Positions 38,719-48,340 are shown, numbered from the stretch's first letter. The stretch is DNA of 64,000 bases from Kaistia dalseonensis (GCF_030814715.1 NZ_JAUSVO010000003.1:620001-684000), one strand, 5' to 3'. Notes: generated from the letters alone by a model not told the origin. Numbers and translations: made by a program.

Positions 38719-39612
38719 ATGGACCGGCTGACCGCTCTTGAGCTGTTCGTGCGTATCGTGGACCGCGGAAGCTTCAGTGCTGCAGCGGCTGACCTCGGCA
38801 TGTCCCGCCCCGCCGCGACGGCGACGATTCAGGCACTGGAGCGGCGGCTCGGCGCCCGCCTGCTCCACCGTACGACGCGGCAGGTTCGGCCGACGAGCGA
38901 AGGCGATGCCTATTACCGACGCTGCACGGCGATCCTCGCCGATCTGGAAGATGCGGACCAGACCGCCTCCGGGACCGTATCCGGTCGGTTGCGCGTCGAT
39001 GTCGCAGGGTCGCTTGCCAGGACCATGTTGCTGCCGGGGCTTCCCGACTTTCTGGCGCAGCATCCCCGGCTGAGCATCCATCTCAGCGAAGGCGAGCGCT
39101 ACGTCGATCTCGTGCGAGAGGGGGTGGACTGCGTGGTGCGCGCAGGAACGCTCGCCGACAGCAGCATGGTCGCCCGGCGCCTTGGCACGATCGAGGAGAT
39201 CACCTGCGCCAGTCCCGCCTATCTTGAGCGTTACGGCGTTCCCTTAGCGCCCGACCGGCTAGCGGGGCATCAAATGATCGGCTTCGTGTCCTCCCGCACC
39301 GGCCGACCCTTACCTCTGGAGTTCACCGTCGATGGCGCGGTCGTGGAGGTGGCGTTGCCGGCACGTCTGCTCGTCAGCGGTGCGGACATGAGCGCCGCGG
39401 CGGCACGACTGGGGTGCGGGATGGTTCAGGCGCCGCGCTATCGCTTCGCCGACGATCTCGCATCCGGCGCCTTGGTCGAGGTCATGGCGGATTATCGGCC
39501 AGTGCCGACGCCCATATCGATCCTGTTCCCGGACAATCGGCACTTGTCGCCGAAGGTCAGGGTGTTCGTTGACTGGGCGACCGAGACGCTTGCGCCGTTT
39601 CTGTCCCGCTGA
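38719..39612 (+). CDS. LysR-family transcriptional regulator
   Basis: The 297-residue protein has the HTH RLTALELFVRIVDRGSFSAA and LGMSRPAATATIQALERRLG, then the binding domain with GRLRVDVAGSLARTMLLPGL and VDCVVRAGTLADSSM. The same subgroup pattern occurs in the LysR at 29072. The ATG at 38719 begins directly at the DNA-binding domain; the upstream ATG at 38632 would lie in the promoter. It is divergent from the SDR gene. Confidence 0.9.
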   Translation: MDRLTALELFVRIVDRGSFSAAAADLGMSRPAATATIQALERRLGARLLHRTTRQVRPTSEGDAYYRRCTAILADLEDADQTASGTVSGRLRVDVAGSLARTMLLPGLPDFLAQHPRLSIHLSEGERYVDLVREGVDCVVRAGTLADSSMVARRLGTIEEITCASPAYLERYGVPLAPDRLAGHQMIGFVSSRTGRPLPLEFTVDGAVVEVALPARLLVSGADMSAAAARLGCGMVQAPRYRFADDLASGALVEVMADYRPVPTPISILFPDNRHLSPKVRVFVDWATETLAPFLSR

Positions 39613-39986
39613 AGAGATGGACTAGCCGCTGTGAGCGGTCTCCGATCAGGTTGCGCGACATTGGCGGAACGCGTGCATGGCTGAGCATTCCTGCGAAATG
39701 ATGCGCTTGAACCCGACGGTGTACCGCTGGGCGTCGACATCATGATTTACACGATGAGGGCGGCCAGCCAGTCGGACGGTGGCTCACGGTAAAAGCTGCC
39801 CTAGGTCTGGCGCGGCGCGAACGTCAGATTAGTCCCATGAAGCGGCATTCGCTCTCGGCGGCACCCGACCAATCTCTGTCGGTCGCTGAACACTGCTGAA
39901 ACGTCGTCTCACGACAGAAATGCTCGTTCGCGAGCAGGATGGCGATCCGCTAAATTGCGCGTTGTCTTCGCTGTTCATGACAGCTT
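39613..39986. other. Intergenic region without recognised gene
   Basis: About 370 bases separate the convergent LysR and AraC genes. A short minus-strand open frame (39829-40032) has no ribosome site or known motif. No convincing terminator hairpin was seen. Confidence 0.4.
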
Positions 39987-40991
39987 TCACGACGACGCAG
40001 TGCGAAAACCTTCCGGGGTCATCCCTGCCCAACTGCGAAAGGCACGGTAGAAAGAGTTCGGCTCGTCAAAGCCTAGCAAGAAGGATATTTCGGCAATCGG
40101 CATCCTCGTCTTGCGGAGATAATGCCGCGCCAGCGCGTTGCGAGTGCCTCTCAAAATCTCCTGAAAGCTGGTGCCCTCAGCTTCGATCCGCCGCTGGAGG
40201 CTGCGCTTGCTCAAGCCTAGCTTCGAGGCGATCGCGTCCATGCCGATCAACCCGCTCGGCAAGCCTTCGAGCAGAACTGCGTGGACTCGCTCCGCTGTCT
40301 TCACATCTGCGTCCAGATCGGCAAGTCGCTGTCGCAAGTCTGGCTCGAACATCGACCACATCGCATTGTTCGAGGTCAGGAACGGCATTGCTGCATCGCG
40401 CGCATCAAAAACCACCCGATGGCTGTTAGCCCGACGGATACGAATTCCGAGAAATTCCTCATATGGTGCCAGCGGCCCCGGCACGGTGCCGATCGAGAAT
40501 TCAATCGGTCGGATCGTCTCCCGTGTTCCCATCCGCGCCAGTTGAACGGTGAACAGAAGTTCCATCATCACTAGCGACGGCGGCGGCGTCCACGGCGCAT
40601 CCAACCAGCTGAACTCCGCCGTCACCCGGTCGGGCTCTTGCACCACGCCGAGCCGGATAGGCCCGATCAGCGCCTTATATTTTGCGATGCGCTGCAAGGC
40701 CACCAGCAGGTTCGGGCTGCACAACGCCGCGAAAAGGGGCGGCAAGAACGATTCCGCTCTCACGCCGGTGCACAAACGTAGGGGCAACAATGGATCGGCC
40801 AAGGCGTCCTCGATACTCGCCCATAGCCTGTAGTAGTCTTCGGAAGGCAGGCGCACAGACGGCTGTGTCAGCAAATCATCCGATAGTCCCGCCCGGCGCA
40901 GCACATCGGCGGGGCGCAAGCCAAGATCGGCCAATAGCGTGCGCCATGTCGTATCGAGCGCGTAAAGCGGATGTGGCGTAGTCACCATCAA
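39987..40991 (-). CDS. AraC-family regulator (OruR/ArgR-like branch)
   Basis: The 334-residue protein has an N-terminal AraC-binding-like domain (about residues 25-200) with LRPADVLRRAGLSDDLL, as in the branch of AraC regulators with the Arabinose_bd domain. The C-terminal HTH has IASKLGLSKRSLQRRIEAEG and ISFLLGFDEPNSFYRAFRSW, then MTPEGFR. It is followed upstream, on the same strand, by the SDR gene at 41046-41867, whose stop lies 55 bases from the AraC start; the two may share a transcript. A second branch member is encoded at 43346. Confidence 0.9.
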   Translation of the reverse strand: MMVTTPHPLYALDTTWRTLLADLGLRPADVLRRAGLSDDLLTQPSVRLPSEDYYRLWASIEDALADPLLPLRLCTGVRAESFLPPLFAALCSPNLLVALQRIAKYKALIGPIRLGVVQEPDRVTAEFSWLDAPWTPPPSLVMMELLFTVQLARMGTRETIRPIEFSIGTVPGPLAPYEEFLGIRIRRANSHRVVFDARDAAMPFLTSNNAMWSMFEPDLRQRLADLDADVKTAERVHAVLLEGLPSGLIGMDAIASKLGLSKRSLQRRIEAEGTSFQEILRGTRNALARHYLRKTRMPIAEISFLLGFDEPNSFYRAFRSWAGMTPEGFRTASS

Positions 40992-41045
40992 TGCACCTGG
41001 ATTATTTTGCGTAGCCTAACCCGCCAATCGTTCCCGGTGAACGCC

Positions 41046-41867
41046 TCAGGTTGCCAGGTTGAACGTCGCGCGCATGGCGGCGAAGAATGATTCGTCATCG
41101 GTTGCCTGCCGCGCAGTGATCTGCTGGACGGCGTCGTCACCAGCGGCATAACGCAACCGGTCGCTGTGATCGGTCGTGGCGTGATAGACGATTTCTGCGA
41201 TACGCTCGGGCGTCGAGCCCTGCGCCATGGCCGGGCCCATCACATCAAGCACACACTGGATCAGCGGCTGATATTCCGCAATTGCCGGATCATTGCTGAA
41301 ATCAAGTGAGCGTCCGCCAAAGTCGGTCTGCATCCCGCCCGGCTCGATCAGCTTCACGCGGACGCCGAGCGGGGCCATCTCGTACATCAGCGCTTCCGTC
41401 AGCCCTTCGACGGCGAATTTGCTCCCATGGTACAGCGTACCGAGCGGGAAGGCGAACCGCCCGCCAACCGAGGCGACATTGACGATTGTACCGCCATGCA
41501 GGGCGCGGAAATGCGGGATCAGCGCTTGCGTCGTCGCCAGCAGCCCCAGTACGTTGACCTCGAATTGGCGCCGAATCTTATCGGCAGGCGTCACTTCCAG
41601 AGGGCCGTAGGCGCCGTAGCCGGCATTGTTCACCAGCGCGTCGATCCGTCCGAACCGCGCGATGCCGGCCTGGACCGCAGCGTCGATTGAAGCGGTATCC
41701 TGAACGTCGAGGCGCGTCACCAGCACATTGTCGAGCGCGTTGAGCGCTCTCTCTTGATCGGGCGAGCGCATGGTGGCGATGACGTTCCAGCCTTGGGCAT
41801 GGAATTGCATGGCCGTTGCGCGACCGAGGCCGCTCGAGGCGCCGGTGATGAGGATTGTCTGTGCCAT
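41046..41867 (-). CDS. Short-chain dehydrogenase/reductase
   Basis: The 273-residue SDR has the motif ILITGASSGLGRATA, VNNAGYGAYG, Ser in VNVASVGGRFAF and YHGSKFA as the YxxxK pair. This pattern is common in 17-beta-hydroxysteroid-dehydrogenase-like bacterial SDRs. The ATG at 41867 has AAGGA upstream; an ATG at 41942 adds 25 residues without a ribosome site. The downstream AraC gene is on the same strand 54 bases away. Substrate unknown. Confidence 0.9.
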   Translation of the reverse strand: MAQTILITGASSGLGRATAMQFHAQGWNVIATMRSPDQERALNALDNVLVTRLDVQDTASIDAAVQAGIARFGRIDALVNNAGYGAYGPLEVTPADKIRRQFEVNVLGLLATTQALIPHFRALHGGTIVNVASVGGRFAFPLGTLYHGSKFAVEGLTEALMYEMAPLGVRVKLIEPGGMQTDFGGRSLDFSNDPAIAEYQPLIQCVLDVMGPAMAQGSTPERIAEIVYHATTDHSDRLRYAAGDDAVQQITARQATDDESFFAAMRATFNLAT

Positions 41868-42089
41868 GTTCGCTTCCTTTCTGACTTGATGAGCGAACAT
41901 CTGGCCTGTGGCGGTCAATCCCGCAGTCGCAGAGGACGCCATTGCGCTATCCGATCGCGACAGCTAGCGGATCAGAGGATTTATGAACGGGCCAACGGGG
42001 GCAGCCATCAACGGTCATCTCGGGTCAGGAATCGTGGTTATGCCTCGTCAGACAATACGCCTGCGGTCCTTTCGCGGCCCGGCCTCGGG

Positions 42090-42229
42090 TGGCCTTCTTG
42101 GCGCCCGGTATCATCGCCGCCATTCTTGATGGCCGGCAGCCGGTCGAACTCACGGCGAACAAGCTCATGGCCGATACTCGTCTTCCGATCGACTGGGCGG
42201 GACAGCGCCAGGCGCTTGGGTTCGAGTAG
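42090..42229 (+). pseudogene. Site-specific recombinase C-terminal fragment, copy A
   Basis: The frame ending at 42229 reads VAFLAPGIIAAILDGRQPVE, then LTANKLMADTRLPIDWAGQR and QALGFE. This matches the C-terminal end of large serine-recombinase-family proteins as I recall them. The N-terminal and catalytic parts are absent; before 42090 the frame has no similarity. A diverged second copy of this end lies at 47738-47848. The surrounding stretch 41868-43345 has no intact gene that I can support. Confidence 0.6.
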
Positions 42230-42603
42230 CGGTCTCACGGACCGCTTGGCGACACGATCAAAGAACCCGATAAATCGATGCCGGCTGGGGGAATACTGCC
42301 AGCCGGCCCTGCCGTCGCTCCAGCCAGAAACGTCCCATGGCCTCCCACGATTTCCGTAGCCCGTTGGTCGCTCGGGCGGCAGCGATGCCGCTGGTAGTGA
42401 TGCGAAACCAAAGTTCTTCGGAGTCGCCTGGCTGCCCTGCGGTTGTCGCCTCCTGCCGCGCTCAGACACGCTGGCAAGCGCGCAGTCTGCGAACGCCCGG
42501 TCCCAGCCCGCCTGGCTTCGGTATTGGCGAAAGCCGACGGGGAGACGCGGCCGAGAGAGCGGCGCGGAATCGGCGCCTAAAACGTCTCCTGAAACCACGC
42601 CGG

Positions 42604-42700
42604 CGATGAGGCAGCCGCAACGCGCGGAAATGTCGGGCCAATTCGCAGCGTCAAAAGACAAAAAGAGCAATAATATCAATTTGTTAATTGATGGCGGCGG
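42604..42700 (+). repeat. Diverged direct repeat, copy A (right part)
   Basis: This stretch matches 48229-48325 very closely: GATGAGGCAGCCGCAA, then GGAAATGTCGGGCCAATTCG followed by CAGCGTCAAAAGACAAAAAG. Weaker similarity extends to the left over the recombinase fragment (42090-42600 against 47738-48228). Beyond 42695 this copy loses the tRNA-like end that copy B keeps. Confidence 0.75.
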
Positions 42701-42897
42701 ACGCAGTCCGTTGCAAACCCGTCTCTGCCTGCATTCCCTGTTCGGAGCAGAAACGCCAGAGAGCGTCTTTCTCTCGGCTCGGATGGGGACGCCCGCTAGA
42801 AAATGACGCTGTTTCCGTGGGTTACCCGAAATCCTCTGTTGAATTGATGGGCCGATTTTCCGACTCTGGAGCGGCGTTCGCAGTCGCTATCAGGGAA

Positions 42898-43086
42898 AAG
42901 CGATTGTCGTTTGGCGGGATTGCATTGTCGTTCGCCTGGATCGGACTGCACGCCTGTGGGATCCGATTGCGCAGATGCGGGATCGCTTTGTCGAATATCG
43001 GTTCGGCATTGTCGTTACGCAGTGTTGCCCTGCCGCAAGGCGGGCAGAGATTGTCGCTTTGCGAAGTCCGATTGTCGAATGCTGGG
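42898..43086 (+). repeat. Nine tandem 21-bp degenerate repeats
   Basis: Nine consecutive 21-base units start at 42898, 42919, 42940, 42961, 42982, 43003, 43024, 43045 and 43066. The consensus is about ATCGCATTGTCGTTTCGCGG with one more base; the core ATTGTCG is best kept. The period is a multiple of three, so an open frame (ATG at 42847, stop at 43140) encodes a heptad pattern such as RLSFGGI, ALSFAWI, GLHACGI, RLRRCGI and ALSNIGS. A further imperfect unit lies near 43118. It could be a decayed repeat-protein gene or a minisatellite. Confidence 0.75.
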
Positions 43087-43345
43087 AGCGGTCCGCCAAG
43101 CGAACTCCAAGTCGACCAACGATTGCTCTCTTTCGGATGAGGTCGTTGTCATGCGTTGGCATGATGCCAGATCGGAGGATTGCTGCGCGGGGGGAGATGA
43201 CCAAGGCGGGCTCATTTCAACCGTCCCTACGATCGCGTTGCCGATAGGTGTCCTGGTCTGGCCGGCAGTCTGGTTCGATTGCGGGATATTCAAGCGCAAG
43301 CAGGTCTATCCTGAACGCGCTTTGGTGAGCCCCGTCGCCATTCGG

Positions 43346-44344
43346 CTAGCCCTTTGAGGCGATATGCCCGGGTGGAGCGCCGGTCCAACGCCGGACTGCA
43401 CGGCTGAGCGACGACTGCTCCGAATAGCCGAGATGGCCGGCAACAGCCGACAAATTTCTGTAACCGTCCTTCAGTGCGCCGAGCGCCTTCGCCTCGTGCG
43501 TTTCGTCCCTGAGGCGCCTGAAATTCGTCCCTTCCGCGGTCAGAACGCGCTGTAACGAACGCGATGACATGCCGGCTGCAAGAGCCAGTCGCTGGATGGT
43601 CACAGGTGGATCGATGACCATCGCCGCAAGGACAAGTCGCGCTGAGTGATTGAAAGAGCCATCGCCCCGCAGCGGTACCCAGTCGCTGTCTGGAAGCGCC
43701 AACCCCTTCGCTCCGAAGGATAGAGGCGCATCCAGGACGGCATCGTCTAGATCGATCTCCAATGTCGCCGCGTCAGTCGAAGCGAGAGACGGTCCCAACA
43801 GTGGGCGAAGATGCTCAATGCCAAAATCTGGATGCCGACGCATCCGGAGGCTGCGGGGCGGCGTCTGGCCACGACAGGTCGCCGCATAGAGCCCGCAGAC
43901 AAGCGACGCAGCGAACTGCTGCGACAGGTGCATGCGCTCATCATCCAGCACCAGCGACCATCCGACCCGCACGCACAGCCCGCCGGCAATTGGCTCGACG
44001 GCAACATATTCGTGCGTCGAGTAACGGGGCAGCGCTGCAACGATCCGGTTGAGTGCATGACGCGGCGTATCCGAACCGAGGATGACGCGGCCGAAATTGC
44101 CGAAGTCTGCAACGTTACTCTGCGAGATGATCCGAGCGGCGATGTCCGGTCCTTCGACCAAGGCCAGCAGCCGCAGGAGTCTGAGGGCGGGAAGCAGCGG
44201 TATGGGGAGTTCGGCTGAACATCTGGCGACATAGGCGAGGTCTACCGCTCGCAACCGATCGCCTGCCGGCCGACCCTGAGCATCAAGCCAGCGCAAGATA
44301 ATCTGCAGCGGCGCCGCGCGGATCAAGGGGATGGATGTCGCCAT
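43346..44344 (-). CDS. AraC-family regulator beside the arylsulfatase gene
   Basis: The 332-residue protein has an N-terminal ligand-binding region (about 20-200) of the Arabinose_bd-like branch and a C-terminal HTH with LALAAGMSSRSLQRVLTAEG and AGHLGYSEQSSLSRAVRRWT, followed by APPGHI. The ATG at 44344 has GGAG upstream and is preferred over 44443. It is divergent from the arylsulfatase gene with about 230 bases between them and is the likely regulator of it. It is related to the AraC protein at 39987. Confidence 0.88.
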   Translation of the reverse strand: MATSIPLIRAAPLQIILRWLDAQGRPAGDRLRAVDLAYVARCSAELPIPLLPALRLLRLLALVEGPDIAARIISQSNVADFGNFGRVILGSDTPRHALNRIVAALPRYSTHEYVAVEPIAGGLCVRVGWSLVLDDERMHLSQQFAASLVCGLYAATCRGQTPPRSLRMRRHPDFGIEHLRPLLGPSLASTDAATLEIDLDDAVLDAPLSFGAKGLALPDSDWVPLRGDGSFNHSARLVLAAMVIDPPVTIQRLALAAGMSSRSLQRVLTAEGTNFRRLRDETHEAKALGALKDGYRNLSAVAGHLGYSEQSSLSRAVRRWTGAPPGHIASKG

Positions 44345-44576
44345 CGTCGGCCGGTCTCCGTGCGACCGATGCCCAAATGCCCTTGGGCAATCGAGAACGG
44401 GGCGACCATAGAGCGATTTGACCCGACACGCCAGAATCTCCATGGCCCTCGCCTTCGTATCAATTGACGTCCTCGGCGACCGGGATCAACAGTCCAGCAG
44501 TCTTGCCATGACGACGGCCAACGTGCCGAGCGGCATTTTGCAAGGGTCACCTGGCATGCGTCGGGGAGGTGCTGAT

Positions 44577-47024
44577 ATGCGGGCTTTTCATGTTCTTCTG
44601 GCGAGCGTGGGTCTGATTTCGTTCGGCCTCGCGCAATCGGCGGCTCAAACCGTAACCGGCGTCGCCGGATCACCGAGCGCGACCACGACCATCAGCGGGT
44701 CGCAGCTTCCGCCGCCGCCACCGCCCTTTGGTGGCGTCATCAAGGAGAAGGCCTCGGACTCGACGCCGTGGTGGCCACCCCGCGTCGTGCCGCCGAAGGG
44801 CGCGCCGAATGTGCTGCTGATCATGACCGACGATCAGGGCTTCGGCGCGCCGAGCACGTTCGGCGGCGTCATCCCGACGCCGACGATGGACCGCATTGCG
44901 CAGGCCGGATTGCGGTACACCGACTTTCATTCGACATCGCTGTGTTCGCCCACGCGGGCGGCGCTGATCACTGGCCGCAACCACCATTCGGTCGGCTTCG
45001 GCGTGGTCGGCGAGGTCTCGACCGGCTTCCCCGGCTACGATTCGATCATCCCGATCGACAAGGGCACGATCGGCACAATACTGCGCGACAATGGCTATTC
45101 GACAGCCTGGTTTGGCAAGGATCACAACACGCCGTCGTTCCAGTCGAGCCAGGCGGGACCGTTCAATCAGTGGCCGAACGGCATGGGCTTCGATTATTTC
45201 TACGGCTTCGTCGGCGGCGACGCGAGCCAGTGGCAGCCGAACCTCTTCCGCAACACGACGGCAATCTATCCCTTCGAGGGCAATCCCGGCTGGAACCTCG
45301 AGACCGCGATGGCCGACGAAGCGATCCAGCATGTGAAGCAATTGAAGGAAGTCGCTCCCGGCAAGCCCTGGTTCGTCTACTACGTTCCGGGTGCCACGCA
45401 CGCCCCACATCATCCGACGGAAGAATGGGTCAAGAAGATCAGCGCCATGCATCTCTTCGACGAGGGGTGGAACAAGGTGCGCGAAACGATCTTCGCCAAC
45501 CAGAAGCGACTCGGCATCATGCCGGAGAGCGCGAAGTTGACGCCTTGGCCGGACACCCTCCCGACATGGGACTCACTCGACCTCGAGTCAAAGAAGCTGT
45601 TCATCCGGCAGGCAGATGTCTACGGCGCCTATCTCGCCTATGCCGACCATGAGATCGGCCGCGTCATCCAGGCGGTCGACGACCTCGGCGAACTCGATAA
45701 TACGCTGATCATCTATATCGGTGGCGATAATGGCGCCTCAGCCGAGGGCATGCTCAACGGCACGCCGAACGAGTTCACCACCTTCAACGGCGTCGCAGTG
45801 CCGGTGAAGGACCAGTATCTCTGGTATCCTTTCTGGGGTTCGGAGCGAACTTTCCCGCATTTCGCGGCCGGCTGGGCCTGGGCGATGGACACGCCGTTCA
45901 AATGGGTCAAGCAGGTGCCGTCGCATTTCGGCGGCACGGCGCAGGGCGTCGCCATGTCCTGGCCGGGTCACATTCCCGAGGGCGGTGGCATCCGCCGGCA
46001 GTTCTCGCATGTCATCGATATCGTGCCGACCATCCTTGATGCCACCGGCATTCCGGCGCCTGCCGCGATCGACGGCATTCCGCAGAAGCCGATAGAAGGG
46101 ACCAGCATGGCCTATACCTGGGACAAGGCGAATGCTGACGCGCCGACACCGCACACGACCCAGTATTTCGAGATGCTCGGCAACCGCTCCATCTACCACG
46201 ATGGCTGGGTTGCGGCGACGACACCCGTCACGCTGCCCTGGGAACTCAGCACCAAGACGCCGCCGGACGTGATCACCGGCTACAATTGGGAGCTCTACAA
46301 CGTCGACAAGGACCCGACCCAGTTTGACGATCTGGCAGCGAAGATGCCGGACAAAGTCAACGAGATGAAGGCGCTCTTCTACTCCGAGGCGGCGAAATAC
46401 AACGTCCTGCCGCTCGACAACTCGACTCTCACGCGCTGGAATACCCCACGTCCGAGCCTGACCGCCGGCCAGACCGAGTTCACCTATTCCGGCGAACTCA
46501 GCGGCGTCCCGCCGAGCGCGGCGCCGAGCGTCCTGAACAAGTCCTATACCATCACGGCGGAGGTCGAAATTCCTGATGGCGGAGCCGAGGGCATGATCGT
46601 CACCGAGGGCGGGCGCTTCGGTGGCTATGGGCTCTATCTCGGCAAGGGCGAGTTCGGCATCGGGCGCGGCAAGGTCGTCTTCCTCTACAATCTGCTCGAT
46701 CTGAAGCGGACGCTTTGGGAAGGGCCGCAGCTAGAGCCGGGCAAGCACACGATCGTCTTCGATTTCAAGTCGGCCGAGCCGGGCCTCGGCAAGGGAGGAA
46801 CCGGCGTGCTGTCCGTCGACGGCAAGGAGGTCGCTCGCAATGCGCTCGATCACACGACGCCGATCACCTTCCCCGAGGACGAGACCTTCGATGTCGGCCT
46901 CGATACGCGGACGGGCGTGGCGCTCGTCGAGGATCGCTACGAGTCGCCGTTCAAGTTCACCGGCAAGATCGATAGACTGACCGTCAAACTGGAGCCGGAT
47001 CGCGATGCTGCCGTCAAGCCCTGA
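44577..47024 (+). CDS. Secreted arylsulfatase
   Basis: The 815-residue protein has a signal peptide (MRAFHVLLASVGLISFGLAQ, cleavage near SAAQ-TV) and a Pro-rich linker. The sulfatase domain starts with NVLLIMTDDQGFG, whose Asp pair binds calcium. The formylglycine site is CSPTRAALITGR with Cys123. Later motifs are YVPGATHAPHHP and IIYIGGDNGASAEG. A C-terminal beta-sandwich of about 180 residues follows. The ATG at 44577 is chosen for GGGGAGG 7 bases upstream and the signal peptide; an upstream ATG at 44418 would mask it. It cleaves sulfate esters in the periplasm or outside. The maturase is not encoded in the window. Confidence 0.93.
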   Translation: MRAFHVLLASVGLISFGLAQSAAQTVTGVAGSPSATTTISGSQLPPPPPPFGGVIKEKASDSTPWWPPRVVPPKGAPNVLLIMTDDQGFGAPSTFGGVIPTPTMDRIAQAGLRYTDFHSTSLCSPTRAALITGRNHHSVGFGVVGEVSTGFPGYDSIIPIDKGTIGTILRDNGYSTAWFGKDHNTPSFQSSQAGPFNQWPNGMGFDYFYGFVGGDASQWQPNLFRNTTAIYPFEGNPGWNLETAMADEAIQHVKQLKEVAPGKPWFVYYVPGATHAPHHPTEEWVKKISAMHLFDEGWNKVRETIFANQKRLGIMPESAKLTPWPDTLPTWDSLDLESKKLFIRQADVYGAYLAYADHEIGRVIQAVDDLGELDNTLIIYIGGDNGASAEGMLNGTPNEFTTFNGVAVPVKDQYLWYPFWGSERTFPHFAAGWAWAMDTPFKWVKQVPSHFGGTAQGVAMSWPGHIPEGGGIRRQFSHVIDIVPTILDATGIPAPAAIDGIPQKPIEGTSMAYTWDKANADAPTPHTTQYFEMLGNRSIYHDGWVAATTPVTLPWELSTKTPPDVITGYNWELYNVDKDPTQFDDLAAKMPDKVNEMKALFYSEAAKYNVLPLDNSTLTRWNTPRPSLTAGQTEFTYSGELSGVPPSAAPSVLNKSYTITAEVEIPDGGAEGMIVTEGGRFGGYGLYLGKGEFGIGRGKVVFLYNLLDLKRTLWEGPQLEPGKHTIVFDFKSAEPGLGKGGTGVLSVDGKEVARNALDHTTPITFPEDETFDVGLDTRTGVALVEDRYESPFKFTGKIDRLTVKLEPDRDAAVKP

Positions 47025-47084
47025 CGGGGACCGTGGCATGCTGCGCAGTCCGGCGGCGGCGTGCCCGATCCGCCCTGAGATGTC

Positions 47085-47426
47085 ATGAAGCGTCTTCTGG
47101 TCTTCGCTGCCGTCGCAGAGACAGCTACCGGCATCGCCCTGCTGATCGTGCCATCGCTGGTCGGGCACTTGCTGCTCGGCCAGCCGCTTGAAGGGGTCGC
47201 CGGCGATATCGCGCGCCTCGCCGGCATCGCGCTGACCGCGCTCGGCGTTGCGTGCTGGCCGGGGCCACCATTGCTCGGCATGCTGCTCTACAGCACTCTG
47301 GTGACGCTCGGACTGGCGCGGTTTGGCACGGCGGGCGGTCCTGTCGGCGTCCTGCTTTGGCCGGCGGTGGCGCTGCATCTTGTCCTGACGGTGTTGCTGG
47401 CGCTGGCATTTTGGCGCCGAAGGTAG
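47085..47426 (+). CDS. Small membrane protein downstream of the arylsulfatase
   Basis: The 113-residue protein has about four hydrophobic helices (LLVFAAVAETATGIALLIVP, ARLAGIALTALGVACW, LLGMLLYSTLVTLGLARFG, VALHLVLTVLLALAF). I do not recognise a named family. It starts 60 bases after the sulfatase stop and may be co-transcribed with it. No clear ribosome site is seen. Confidence 0.65.
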   Translation: MKRLLVFAAVAETATGIALLIVPSLVGHLLLGQPLEGVAGDIARLAGIALTALGVACWPGPPLLGMLLYSTLVTLGLARFGTAGGPVGVLLWPAVALHLVLTVLLALAFWRRR

Positions 47427-47737
47427 CAGAGTAGAGTTCCCCATCGATGGAACTCAGGGTGCCTTACCCTTCGCCGTTCCATCAGCCGCCGATGCTGTTC
47501 GCAAAGAAGAAGGCGCAGTTGTTCGTCCGTGGGCGCCAGTAGACGATCGCTGCGACGAATTCGTCGGTGCGAATAGGCGGATCATCCAGTCATGGCGATG
47601 GTCCTGTTCTTTTCCATCCCACAGGGCGAGATTGGTGCAGCGAAAGCTCTGCGGGAAGGTCAGTCGGTCGACGCCGGCGAGTTCCGGATCGTCGGCCAGG
47701 ACTTCGCTCAGGCGTTAAGCGGGATCCGGCTCGGAAG
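47427..47737. other. Intergenic region before recombinase fragment copy B
   Basis: About 310 bases carry no supported gene. Short open frames are unlike known proteins. The stretch may hold decayed recombinase sequence, but I cannot align it. Confidence 0.35.
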
Positions 47738-47848
47738 GTGATTCTTGTGGGTCGCCAGCCTGTCGAACTCAGCGCGAACAAGCTCATGGTGGATACGCGA
47801 CTTCCCGTCGATTGGGCCGGGCAGCGGCAGGCGCTCGGATTCGCATAG
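47738..47848 (+). pseudogene. Site-specific recombinase C-terminal fragment, copy B
   Basis: The frame reads VILVGRQPVELSANKLMVDT and RLPVDWAGQRQALGFA, then stops at 47848. It matches copy A (42122-42229) at most positions. Upstream of 47738 the frame is interrupted by a stop. Both copies keep the same C-terminal end, so they derive from the same type of recombinase gene. Confidence 0.6.
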
Positions 47849-48228
47849 CCGGTCGATGACGGCGTAGCAGGCACGATCCTCGCCCCCCTCTGCATCGAGG
47901 CGTCAAGGCTCACTGAGCCCAATTCCGGCCATCGCTTCCAGCCAAGTGCGTTCATGGCCCTGTCACCGTCATCATGGCCTACCTGCCGCAAACTGTGCTC
48001 AGCGACGCTGTCGACCGCGGTCCGAAACCAACGTTCTTCTAAGCCTGACGATAGTGCCGGACCGCCGTCTTCTAACGCCTCGCCCGCCCGGACCGGCCAG
48101 CACGCAGTCCACGAAACGCCCAGTCCCGGTCCGACCGAGCTTTGGTACTGCCGAAAGCCGGCGGGGAGGCACGGCCGAGAAAGCGGCACAGAATCGGCGG
48201 GGAAAAGGTCTCGCGAACCCCCGCCGGT

Positions 48229-48325
48229 GATGAGGCAGCCGCAAGCCGCGGAAATGTCGGGCCAATTCGCAGCGTCAAAAGACAAAAAGAATAACAATAT
48301 CAATGGGTTAGTTGATGGCGGAGGG
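48229..48325 (+). repeat. Diverged direct repeat, copy B (right part)
   Basis: This is the partner of 42604-42700. It runs directly into the tRNA 3'-end fragment at 48316-48340. Between 47849 and 48228 similarity to copy A is patchy (for example around GCCGAAAGCCGGCGGGGAGG) and there is no supported gene. Confidence 0.75.
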
Positions 48326-48340
48326 AGCGGGATTCGAACT
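48316..48340 (-). other. tRNA 3'-end fragment, putative attachment-site remnant
   Basis: Read on the minus strand, the 25 bases contain GTTCGAATCCCGCTCCC followed by TCCGCCA. This is a T-arm loop, half acceptor stem and CCA end, as in serine-type tRNAs. The rest of a tRNA is absent, so it is not a gene. Such 3' ends are the usual attachment sites of tyrosine integrases, and an integrase remnant starts about 120 bases away. Confidence 0.65.

Noticed and set aside
39829-40032. 67-residue minus-strand frame between the LysR and AraC genes
   Set aside because: No ribosome site or family motif; it overlaps the end of the AraC gene.
42606-42806. 66-residue open frame in repeat copy A
   Set aside because: It runs through the same non-coding repeat block as copy B and has no ribosome site.
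42898-43086. Possible CRISPR array
   Set aside because: The 21-base units are contiguous with no unique spacers and are degenerate.
48316-48340. Complete tRNA gene
   Set aside because: Only the 3' quarter is present; no anticodon or D arm follows on the minus strand.
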